Source: Streptomyces sp. NBC_01485 (lineage in GTDB: Bacteria; Actinomycetota; Actinomycetes; Streptomycetales; Streptomycetaceae). Taken from it: a DNA stretch of 64,000 nucleotides. Below are positions 40,524 to 50,312 of the stretch, piece by piece. Numbering within the stretch: position 1 is the stretch's first letter; the number at the start of each line of letters is the position of its first letter. A program made the translations under genes and the position numbers. Below the pieces are notes generated by a model. It made no database searches, was not told where the DNA came from, and worked only from the letters and a program-made list of their open reading frames with translations. Location: assembly GCF_036227125.1 (NCBI RefSeq), contig NZ_CP109435.1, forward strand, positions 6,510,001 through 6,574,000, given 5' to 3'.

Positions 40524-40625
40524 CCCCCAGGGACCGGGAGCCCCCAGGGACCGGGAGCCCCCAGGGACCGGGAGCCCCCAGGGACCGGGAGCCCCCAGGG
40601 ACCGGGAGCCCCCAGGGACCGGGGG
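40524..40625. repeat. Six tandem 17-bp repeats
   Basis: The unit CCCCCAGGGACCGGGAG is repeated six times head to tail; the last copy has one change at its end. It lies between the converging P450 and glgB genes, so it does not interrupt a reading frame. Such arrays often vary in copy number between isolates. Confidence 0.95.
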
Positions 40626-40638
40626 CTCCCCGGCCTGC

Positions 40639-43125
40639 CTACGCCGGGCGCAACCACACCGTGGCCAGGGGTGGCAGGGTCAGTCGGATGCTCGCCGGGC
40701 GGCCGTGCCAGCCCTGGGGCTCCGGCTTGACGACGTCCGGGTTGGTGACGTCGCTGCCGCCGTACGCCGCCGCGTCGGTGTTGAGGGTCTCGTGCCAGGC
40801 CGGGACGTCGTCGGGGACGCCGAGGCGGTAGCCGTGGCGGACGACGGGGGAGAGGTTGGAGACGGACAGCAGCGGGGAGCCCTCGGCGTCGAGGCGCAGG
40901 AAGGCGAAGACGTTGTCCTCGGCCGCGTCGCCCACCAGCCACTGGAAACCGGCCGGGTCGGTGTCCTGCTGCCAGAGCGCCGGGGTCGCCCGGTAGACGC
41001 CGTTCAGGTCGCGGACCAGGTCCCGGACGCCCCGGTGGTCGGCCTGCGCGCCGTACGCCGGGTCCAGCAGCCACCAGTCGGGGCCGTGCGCCTCGGACCA
41101 CTCCGCGCCCTGGGCGAACTCCTGCCCCATGAAGAGGAGTTGCTTGCCCGGGTGGGCCCACATGAAGGCCAGGTACGCCCGCAGGCTGGCGCGCTGCCGC
41201 CACCAGTCGCCGGGCATCTTCGACACCAGCGAACGCTTGCCGTGCACCACCTCGTCGTGGGAGATGGGCAGCACGTAGTTCTCGCTGTAGGCGTACACCA
41301 TCGAGAAGGTCATCTCGTGGTGGTGGTAGCGGCGGTGCACCGGCTCGTGGGCCATGTACTCCAGCGAGTCGTGCATCCAGCCCATGTTCCACTTCAGGCC
41401 GAAACCGAGCCCGCCGAAGCCGCTCGGGCCCGGGTGGTGGGTGGCCCGCGTGACGCCGTCCCAGGCCGTGGACTCCTCCGCGATCGTGACGACGCCGGGG
41501 CTGCGGCGGTAGACCGTCGCGTTCATCTCCTGGAGGAAGGCCACCGCGTCCAGGTTCTCCCGGCCGCCGTGCTCGTTCGGCGTCCACCGGCCCGGCTCGC
41601 GCGAGTAGTCGAGGTAGAGCATCGAGGCGACGGCGTCCACCCGCAGGCCGTCGATGTGGAACTCCTCGCACCAGTAAGTCGCGTTGGCCACCAGGAAGTT
41701 GCGCACCTCGCGCCGCCCGAAGTCGAACTCCAGCGTCCCCCAGTCGGGGTGGGCGGCGCGGAGCGGGTCCTCGTGCTCGTAGAGAGGCTTGCCGTCGAAC
41801 TCCGCCAACGCCCACTCGTCGCGCGGGAAGTGCGCCGGAACCCAGTCCATCAGGACGCCGATGCCGGCCCGGTGCAGGGCGTCCACCAGGTACTTGAAGT
41901 CGTCGGGCGTGCCGAGCCGGGCCGTCGGCGCGTAGAAACCGGTGACCTGGTAGCCCCAGGAGCCGCCGAAGGGATGCTCGGCGACGGGCATCAGCTCGAC
42001 GTGCGTGAAGCCCAGGTCCTTGACATACACCGGTAGTTGATCGGCGAGTTGACGGTACGTCAGGCCTGGTCGCCAGGACGCGAGATGGAGCTCGTAGACG
42101 GAGAAGGGGGCCTCGTGCACGGGTATCTCGCCCCGGTGCGCCATCCACTCCTCGTCCGCCCACGCGTAGTGCGAGGCGTGCACGATCGACGAGGTCGCCG
42201 GCGGGACCTCCGTACGCGTGGCCATCGGGTCGGCGCGCAGGGTGTGGGAGCCGTCGGGGCGGGTGATGTCGAACTTGTACAGCTCGCCCTCGCCGATCCC
42301 GGGCACGAACAGCTCCCAGACCCCGGACGAGCCGAGGGAGCGCATCGGATACCCGGTGCCGTCCCAGTAGTTGAAGGTGCCGGCCACCCGCACCCCGCGT
42401 GCGTTCGGGGCCCACACGGAGAAGCTCGTGCCGCTCACGCCCTGGTGGGTCGTCGGGTGCGCGCCGAGCACCGTCCACAACTGCTCGTGCCGTCCCTCGC
42501 CGATCAGGTGCAGGTCCAGCTCGCCCAGCGTGGGCAGGAAACGGTAGGCGTCCTCGGTCTCCACGCTCGTGCCCTCGTACGCCACGAGCAGCCGGTGGAC
42601 CGGGACCTCCGTGAGGGGCAGCAACCCCGAGAAGAACCCGTCACCGTCGGCGCGCAGTTCGGCGCGCATCTCACCCGCGAGCACGGTCACGGCCCGCGCG
42701 TACGGCCGCAGCACCCGGAAGGCGACCCCACCGTCCACCGCGTGCGCGCCGAGCACGGAGTGCGGGGAGTGATGGGTGCCGTGCAGCAGCCGCCCACGCT
42801 CGGAGGCGGGAACCTCCGACCCGGGCGGATTGCCGGCCTCGGCCCCGGCCTCGGCCCCGGCCTCGGCCCCGGCCCCGGCCCCGAGGTCGGCCTCGGCCTC
42901 GGTCCCGGCCCCGAGGTCGACCTCGGTCCCGGTCCCGGTCCCGGCCCCGACCTCGACCTCGGTCCGGGCCTCGGTCTCGCCCCCGGGAGCGGCCTTCGCT
43001 TCGGGCCTGCCCTCAGCCCGGGTCTCGTCCTCGGGCCCGGCCTGGGGCGTAGCCTCGACCGTGGGCCTGGCCTTGGCCCTGGCCTTTGAAGACTTCTTCC
43101 CTGTGGGCTTCTTCGGGGGAGTCAC
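40639..43125 (-). CDS. glgB: 1,4-alpha-glucan branching enzyme
   Basis: An 828-residue branching enzyme (GH13) that makes alpha-1,6 branches in glucan. An Ala/Gly/Glu-rich leader of about 105 residues precedes the usual N-terminal domains. The catalytic barrel shows GTSFSVWAPNARGV, DWVPAHFPRDEWAL, the nucleophile Asp in LRVDAVASMLYLDY, the acid Glu in VTIAEESTAW, and the final LPISHDEVVHGK. The leader is encoded by 6-bp repeats. The ATG at 43125 begins MTPPKKPTG; the true start could be inside the leader. It is the last gene of the glgE operon and acts on the polymer GlgE builds. Confidence 0.95.
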   Translation of the reverse strand: MTPPKKPTGKKSSKARAKARPTVEATPQAGPEDETRAEGRPEAKAAPGGETEARTEVEVGAGTGTGTEVDLGAGTEAEADLGAGAGAEAGAEAGAEAGNPPGSEVPASERGRLLHGTHHSPHSVLGAHAVDGGVAFRVLRPYARAVTVLAGEMRAELRADGDGFFSGLLPLTEVPVHRLLVAYEGTSVETEDAYRFLPTLGELDLHLIGEGRHEQLWTVLGAHPTTHQGVSGTSFSVWAPNARGVRVAGTFNYWDGTGYPMRSLGSSGVWELFVPGIGEGELYKFDITRPDGSHTLRADPMATRTEVPPATSSIVHASHYAWADEEWMAHRGEIPVHEAPFSVYELHLASWRPGLTYRQLADQLPVYVKDLGFTHVELMPVAEHPFGGSWGYQVTGFYAPTARLGTPDDFKYLVDALHRAGIGVLMDWVPAHFPRDEWALAEFDGKPLYEHEDPLRAAHPDWGTLEFDFGRREVRNFLVANATYWCEEFHIDGLRVDAVASMLYLDYSREPGRWTPNEHGGRENLDAVAFLQEMNATVYRRSPGVVTIAEESTAWDGVTRATHHPGPSGFGGLGFGLKWNMGWMHDSLEYMAHEPVHRRYHHHEMTFSMVYAYSENYVLPISHDEVVHGKRSLVSKMPGDWWRQRASLRAYLAFMWAHPGKQLLFMGQEFAQGAEWSEAHGPDWWLLDPAYGAQADHRGVRDLVRDLNGVYRATPALWQQDTDPAGFQWLVGDAAEDNVFAFLRLDAEGSPLLSVSNLSPVVRHGYRLGVPDDVPAWHETLNTDAAAYGGSDVTNPDVVKPEPQGWHGRPASIRLTLPPLATVWLRPA
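42834..42975. repeat. Short tandem repeats in the glgB leader
   Basis: GGCCTC/GGCCCC hexamers alternate in near-perfect tandem from about 42834 to 42975, encoding runs of Gly-Ala-Glu in glgB. Copy-number change here would stay in frame. Confidence 0.75.
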
Positions 43126-43166
43126 GTGCGGGGTCTCCTCAGGGCTCAGGGATCAGGGATCAGGGC

Positions 43167-44549
43167 TCAGGGCAGGTCGGGGGCGGCGGCGAGGCGGCGT
43201 ATCGCGGACAGGGGGACGGGGAGCCAGTCGGGGCGGTGGCGGGCTTCGTAGACGACCTCGTAGACGGCTTTGTCCGTCTCGTAGGCCCGTAGCAGTACGG
43301 GGTCGGTGCGGGGGTCGGTGCCCGCGACCTCGGCGTAGCCGGAGCAGTAGGCCGCCCGGCAGGCGTGGGCCCAGCCGGGGGCGGGCGGGTCGGTCGAGTG
43401 GGCCGCGTAGTCGAAGGAGCGCAGCATGCCGGCCACGTCCCGCACCGCCGGCTGGGCCATCCGCCGTTCGGCCAGCGGGCGGGCCGGTTCGCCCTCGAAG
43501 TCGATCAGCGACCACTCGCCGGAGGCCGCCCGCAGGCACTGTCCGAGGTGGAGGTCGCCGTGTACGCGCTGGGCGGTCCAGGTGTGGCCCTCGGCCGCGA
43601 GGCCGGCCAGCGCCGTGAAGGCGGTGCGCAGCGCGGGCACGTACGGGCGCAGCGCGGGCACCGCCTGCGCGGCCGCGTCGAGGCGGACGGCCATGCCGTC
43701 CGCCATCGGCTGTATCTGCGCGTGGCCCAGCGTCGCCGTGGGCAGCGCCCGGGCCAGCGCCCCGTGCACCTCGGCACTGGCCCGCCCCAGTGCCCGCGCC
43801 TCCGTGGTGAAGTCCTCGCCCTTGGCCAGTTCCCGCAGCGCCAGCTCCCAGCCGTCCGCCGCGCCCTGCACATACGGCTGGAGCACGGCCAGGACGTACG
43901 GGTCTCCCTCCAGGTGGGCTTCCATCCAGGCCGTCGGCGCGGGCACCCGGGGGCAGCCCTCGCGGGCCAGCGCCAGCGGCAGTTCCAGGTCGGGGTTGAC
44001 GCCGGGCACGACCCGGCGCAAAAGCTTCAGGATGAACGTATCTCCATAGATGACGGACGAGTTGGACTGCTCGCCCGTCAGCCGCCGTGGGACCAGTCCC
44101 GTCCGGATCTCCTGCCCAGGGTCGCGCTCGCAGCGCAGCCCGCCGATCCGGGCGCGGGTGCGCAGCGCCTCCAGGAGCACTTCGGCGGGCCGGGTGTCGT
44201 AGAGGGCGTCGAACACGGTCAGCCCGGCCAGTGGCCCCTGCGTCACGTGTCCGATGAGCGCGGGTGCCAGTCGGGGCGGCAGGGTCTGGCGTACGCCGAT
44301 CAGGAGCTGGTAGCAGTCGCCGGGGCCGGTGCCCTGTTCGGCGCGCACCAGCAGGTGGTAGAGGCCCAGCCGGGCACTGGCCGGAAGCAGTTCGGTGGCC
44401 GCCACCTGCGAGAACCCGGTGACCGGACGCCCCTTGCCGGCGAACCAGCGCTGCCGGGGCAGCCACTCCCGCAACAGGGGGTCCAGTGAAGGGAGGAGGC
44501 CGGGGTCCGTCCGGCCGGAAATTGTGACAGTCGCCGCCATAGGTGTCAC
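43167..44549 (-). CDS. pep2: Maltokinase (Pep2/Mak)
   Basis: A 460-residue maltokinase that phosphorylates maltose to maltose-1-phosphate, the donor for GlgE. It shows the N-terminal WLPRQRWFAGKG, then an APH-like kinase fold: the ATP-binding region EQSNSSVIYGDTFILKLLRR, the catalytic HGDLHLGQCL and the metal-binding DFEGEPARP. The GTG at 44549 is preceded by GGGGAAAGG; an ATG three codons later is possible. It lies between treS and glgB. It is not fused to TreS, unlike in some actinobacteria. Confidence 0.94.
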   Translation of the reverse strand: MTPMAATVTISGRTDPGLLPSLDPLLREWLPRQRWFAGKGRPVTGFSQVAATELLPASARLGLYHLLVRAEQGTGPGDCYQLLIGVRQTLPPRLAPALIGHVTQGPLAGLTVFDALYDTRPAEVLLEALRTRARIGGLRCERDPGQEIRTGLVPRRLTGEQSNSSVIYGDTFILKLLRRVVPGVNPDLELPLALAREGCPRVPAPTAWMEAHLEGDPYVLAVLQPYVQGAADGWELALRELAKGEDFTTEARALGRASAEVHGALARALPTATLGHAQIQPMADGMAVRLDAAAQAVPALRPYVPALRTAFTALAGLAAEGHTWTAQRVHGDLHLGQCLRAASGEWSLIDFEGEPARPLAERRMAQPAVRDVAGMLRSFDYAAHSTDPPAPGWAHACRAAYCSGYAEVAGTDPRTDPVLLRAYETDKAVYEVVYEARHRPDWLPVPLSAIRRLAAAPDLP

Positions 44550-44628
44550 ATTCCTTTCCCCGGGGGGTCGGGGTGTTACTGATGCGTGCCCCGGGCGGGA
44601 CGGGGGAAACCCGCCCCGCCCCAGGGCG

Positions 44629-46343
<1,715 letters not shown>

Positions 46344-46347
<4 letters not shown>

Positions 46348-48521
46348 GGTGTGGGTGACCCTCCGATCTGCGGGGTGGACGGTCGCAGGACGGTGAGTAC
46401 GTGCGCGGGCCTGGTGCCCGGTTCGAGGCGCACGTAGTTGGCCCTGCCCCAGTGGTAGGTGTCGCCGGTGAGCTCGTCGCGCACCGGCACCGACTCGTGC
46501 CAGTCCAGGCCGAGTTGCGGCATGTCCAACGACACCGTCGCCTCCTGGGTGTGGTGGGGGTCGAGGTTGGCCACCACCACAACCGTGTTCGAACCGCTCC
46601 TGTCCGAGCTCCTCTTGGAGTAGGCGATCACCGCGTCCTTGTCGGTGGGATGGAAGTGCAGATCGCGGAGTTGGTGCAGCGCCGGGTTCGCCCGCCGGAT
46701 CTCGTTGAGCCGGGTGATCAGCGGGGCGAGACTGCGGCCATCGCGCTCGGCCGCCGCCCAGTCACGGGGTTTGAGCTGGTACTTCTCCGAGTCGAGGTAC
46801 TCCTCGCCGCCTTCCTTCTGCGGGGTGTTCTCGCAGAGTTCGTAGCCGCTGTAGACGCCCCAGGTGGGGGAGAGGGTGGCGGCGAGGACGGCGCGGATCT
46901 CGAAGGCGGGCCGGCCGCCGTGCTGGAGGTAGGCGTGCAGGATGTCCGGGGTGTTGGCGAACAGGTTGGGCCGCATGTAGGAGGCGGCGTCCCCCGAGAG
47001 TTCGGTGAGGTACTCCGTCAGTTCCTGTTTCGTGTTACGCCAGGTGAAGTAGGTGTACGACTGCTGGAACCCGATCTGGCCGAGCGTGTGCATCATCGCG
47101 GGGCGGGTGAAGGCCTCGGCCAGGAAGATCACGTCGGGGTCGGTGCGGTTGACCTCCCCGATGACCCGCTCCCAGAACACGACCGGCTTGGTGTGCGGGT
47201 TGTCCACGCGGAAGATCCGCACTCCGTACGCCATCCAGTGCCGCAGCACACGGACGGTCTCGGCGACGAGGCCGTCCAGGTCGGCGTCGAAGGCGACGGG
47301 GAAGATGTCCTGGTACTTCTTCGGCGGGTTCTCGGCGTACGCGATCGTCCCGTCGGGCCGATGGTGGAACCACTCGGGGTGTTTCTGCACCCAGGGGTGG
47401 TCGGGGGAGCATTGCAGGGCGAAGTCGAGGGCGATCTCCAGGCCGAGCTTCCGCGCCCGTTTCACGAACCAGGCGAAGTCCTCGATCGTCCCCAGGCCGG
47501 GGTGGACGGCGTCGTGACCGCCCTCCGGCGAACCGATCGCCCACGGCACGCCGACGTCGTCCGGGCCGGGGTCGAGCGTGTTGTTGCGGCCCTTGCGGAA
47601 GGTCGTGCCGATGGGGTGGATCGGCGGGAGGTAGACGACGTCGAAGCCCATCGCGGCGATGGCGGGGAGTCTGCGGGCGGCCGTGCGGAAGGTGCCGTGC
47701 GGGCGCTCGGGGGTGCCCTCGGAGCGGGGGAAGAACTCGTACCACGCGCCGTACAGGGCGCGTTCGCGCTCCACGAGCAGGGGCAGTGGCTCGGAGGCGG
47801 TGACCAGTTCGCGCAGCGGGTGGCGGTCGAGGACGGCTTCGGCCTCCGGGATCAGCGCCGCAGCCAGCCGGGAGGCGGCCGGGCGTGACTCGTCGCGCAG
47901 GGCGTCGACCGCGGCCAGCACCACGGTCCGGTCCGGCCCCTTCGGCACTCCGGCGGCCGCCCGTTCGTACAGCCGGGCACCCTCCTCCAGGACCGGTTCC
48001 GTGTCCATCCCCGCGGGGATCTTGATGCGGGCGTGCCGCCGCCAGGTGGCGACCGGGTCACCCCACGCCTCCACGGTGTAGGTCCAGCGGCCGGTCGCGT
48101 CCGGCGTGACGTCCGCGCCCCAGCGGTCGGTGCCGGGGGCGAGTTCGCGCATCGGCGTCCACGGGCCGGGGGTGCCGTCCGGATCCCGCAGTACGACGTT
48201 GGCGGCGACGGCGTCGTGCCCCTCCCGGAACACGGTCGCCGAGACCTGGAACGTCTCACCGGCGACCGCCTTGGCGGGCCGGCGCCCCTGCTGGACGAGC
48301 GGGCGGACGTCGAGGACGGGTATGCGCCCCACGGCGGTGACGGATACACCAGGGGTGGCGGTGCCGGTGCCGGTGCCGGTGTCGGCGATTCCGGCGGGGC
48401 CGATCGGACCGGCGGGGGTGGTTTCGGCGGGGCGCGCGGGGCGCGCTTCCGGTGCCTTGGGGGCTTCGGTCGCCTTGGCGCGGGGGGTTGGGGGTGCTGA
48501 CGAGTGGTGCGTGGCGGGCAT
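46344..48521 (-). CDS. glgE: Maltose-1-phosphate maltosyltransferase GlgE
   Basis: A 725-residue GH13 maltosyltransferase that extends alpha-1,4-glucan with maltose units from maltose-1-phosphate. An Ala/Pro-rich leader of about 60 residues precedes the conserved part. Nucleophile Asp440 lies in RIFRVDNPHTKP and acid Glu469 in IFLAEAFTRP. The spacing of 29 residues equals that of Asp394 and Glu423 in the characterised Streptomyces enzyme. The ATG at 48521 has an AGGAG site; an ATG at 48540 is less likely. It is the first gene of the operon. Confidence 0.95.
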
Positions 48522-48653
48522 GACCGCTCCTGTCCGCATCAACGAGGGTGGGCGGATGGATGTGGGGTCGTGTACCGAGGGAGCCTTCCCACCCTGAACG
48601 GGTGAGCAATCCGGCACTTTGTTAACTACTCGCGCGAATGTCTCCGCACAAGA

Positions 48654-48682
48654 CCGGCCCCGTTCACGAGGAACGGAGCCGG
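48654..48682 (-). terminator. Hairpin after the subtilisin-like gene
   Basis: CCGGCCCCGTT and AACGGAGCCGG form an 11-bp stem with one mismatch and a 7-nt loop. It is 14 bp beyond the protease stop codon, in the direction of its transcription, and also within the glgE upstream region. Confidence 0.65.
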
Positions 48683-48695
48683 TTCCGCAGCCCCG

Positions 48696-49961
48696 TTACC
48701 CGAACGGCGGGACTTGCAGGAGTTTGTCCGGTGAACCGGTCCCCCGGCCGGACACCTTGCCGTTCACCGCCCCCGCGACCAACGCCTTTGCGACCGCCGC
48801 GGGCGTGGCTCTCGGGTGGTCGGCGAGATAGAGCGCCGCCGCGCCCGCCGCGTGCGGCGACGCCATCGACGTACCGGAGTAGGCCACCCGGCCGGTGTCG
48901 CTCGTGTACGACGCGGAAGTGATCGACACGCCCGGCGCGAACAGGTCGAGGGCCGAACCGTAGTTGGAGAAGCCCGCCCGGGCGTCCTCGCGGTCGGTCG
49001 CGCCGACCGTGATGGCCTCCCGCACGTCGGCGGGGGAGTGCAGGGCGGCAGGCTGTCCCACGTTGCCCGCGGCCACGGTGTAGGTGACGCCGGACCGGAT
49101 GGAGGTGCGGACGGCGGCGTCCAGCGCCGCGTTGTACCCGCCGCCCAGGCTGAGGTTGGCGACCGCGGGCCGGTGCGCGTGCCGGGTGACCCAGTCGATG
49201 CCGGCGATGGCCTGCGCGGTGGTGCCCGCGCCGGCGTTGTCGAGCACCCGAACGGCGACCACCTTCGCCTTCTTGGCGACGCCGAGGTTCGTGCCCGCGA
49301 CGGTGCCGGCGACGTGCGTGCCGTGTCCGTTGCCGTCGGCGGCGACCCGGTCACCGCCGACGAAGTCCCAGCCGTAACTCGCCCGGCCGCCGAAGTCGTC
49401 GTGCGTGATCCGGATGCCGGTGTCGATCACGTACACCGTGACGCCCGCGCCCGCCGACCTAGGCCACCGGTAACCGCCGTCCAGCGGCCGGCCCGGCTGG
49501 TCGACGCGGTCCAGCCCCCAGGGCGGCGGGTTCCTCCCGGCGGTGCCGACGCCGCCGGTGGCGTCCACCGTCACGCGGCTGTCCTGGACGACGGACGCCA
49601 CGTGCGGGTCGGCCGCGAGCCGCCGCGCCTGTCTCTCGTCGGCGGCGACGGCGAACCCGTTGAGGGCCGTGCCGTAGGTGTGGCTGATCCGCGCCCCGTA
49701 CGTCCCGACGAGGCGTCGCCCGGCCGGCGACGACGCGGGTGTGTCCCCCTTCAGCGTCACGAGGTAGCTTCCGCCGACGGTGCCGGGCAGACCGGCACCG
49801 AGTATCTTCCCCTCCGGTACGGCGTGCGCGGGCAGGGTGACGGCCGCCAGCACCACGGCCGCCAGCACCACGGTCGTGGCGACCGCGGCCGTGGTGACCG
49901 CGGTCAGGCCCCCTGCCCGGCGCAGACGCCGCGAGCGCGTCCGTGCCATGGTCCGTGCCAT
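48696..49961 (-). CDS. Secreted subtilisin-like (S8) serine protease
   Basis: A 421-residue secreted protease. A basic, membrane-spanning signal peptide (residues 1-45) is followed by an inhibitor-I9 propeptide (about 50-125). The triad is Asp in VYVIDTGI, His in NGHGTHVAGT and Ser in SGTSMASPHAAG. The GTG/ATG choice rests on a GGAGGGGG site before ATG 49961; the next ATG, four codons in, follows an ATGGCACGGAC duplication. It separates glgP from the glgE operon and has no obvious role in glycogen metabolism. Confidence 0.92.
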   Translation of the reverse strand: MARTMARTRSRRLRRAGGLTAVTTAAVATTVVLAAVVLAAVTLPAHAVPEGKILGAGLPGTVGGSYLVTLKGDTPASSPAGRRLVGTYGARISHTYGTALNGFAVAADERQARRLAADPHVASVVQDSRVTVDATGGVGTAGRNPPPWGLDRVDQPGRPLDGGYRWPRSAGAGVTVYVIDTGIRITHDDFGGRASYGWDFVGGDRVAADGNGHGTHVAGTVAGTNLGVAKKAKVVAVRVLDNAGAGTTAQAIAGIDWVTRHAHRPAVANLSLGGGYNAALDAAVRTSIRSGVTYTVAAGNVGQPAALHSPADVREAITVGATDREDARAGFSNYGSALDLFAPGVSITSASYTSDTGRVAYSGTSMASPHAAGAAALYLADHPRATPAAVAKALVAGAVNGKVSGRGTGSPDKLLQVPPFG

Positions 49962-50312
49962 GGTTCGAGTCCCCCTCCTCTTCCCCTCCTCGACCCAACT
50001 CCTCGACTCGGCGCACCCCGGCTTCCCCGGGCACGCCACTGGGCAGCCTCTCGCGGGGGGGCGAAGCACCACAAGACGGCCTACGGGGGTGAAACGGGGT
50101 TCGTGGCCTGTTGCCGTGGGTTCTGAGCGGCGCCGGTCCGGGCACGTCAGCCCGTCCGGCGACTGAGGGCGAGGCCGTTCAGGCCGAAAAGCGGGGGTAC
50201 GGGGGCGGCCAGCCCCCACCAAGGCCGACGTCGACGCCGGTACCGTCTTGAAAGACGTGGACGCACACCGCCGTGCGTCTCTCTCCTCTCCTTACGCACG
50301 ACGAGGTGGAAT
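49962..50312. other. Intergenic region upstream of glgP
   Basis: No gene is supported in these 351 bp. They contain a 14-bp perfect palindrome and a hairpin near the glgP start (50244-50279) and the ribosome sites of both flanking genes. Confidence 0.6.
50244..50279 (+). promoter_or_regulatory. Palindrome and leader hairpin before glgP
   Basis: CGTCTTGAAAGACG (50244-50257) is a perfect palindrome. It is followed by GACGCAC-ACCGCC-GTGCGTC (50260-50279), a perfect 7-bp hairpin. Together they suggest an operator and a structured 5' leader 33 bp before glgP. Confidence 0.45.

Noticed and set aside
40524..40625. CRISPR-like array
   Set aside because: The units are head to tail without unique spacers, so it is a plain tandem repeat.
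40451..42478. Long alternative frame inside glgB
   Set aside because: Shadow of the real gene; no branching-enzyme motifs and implausible composition.
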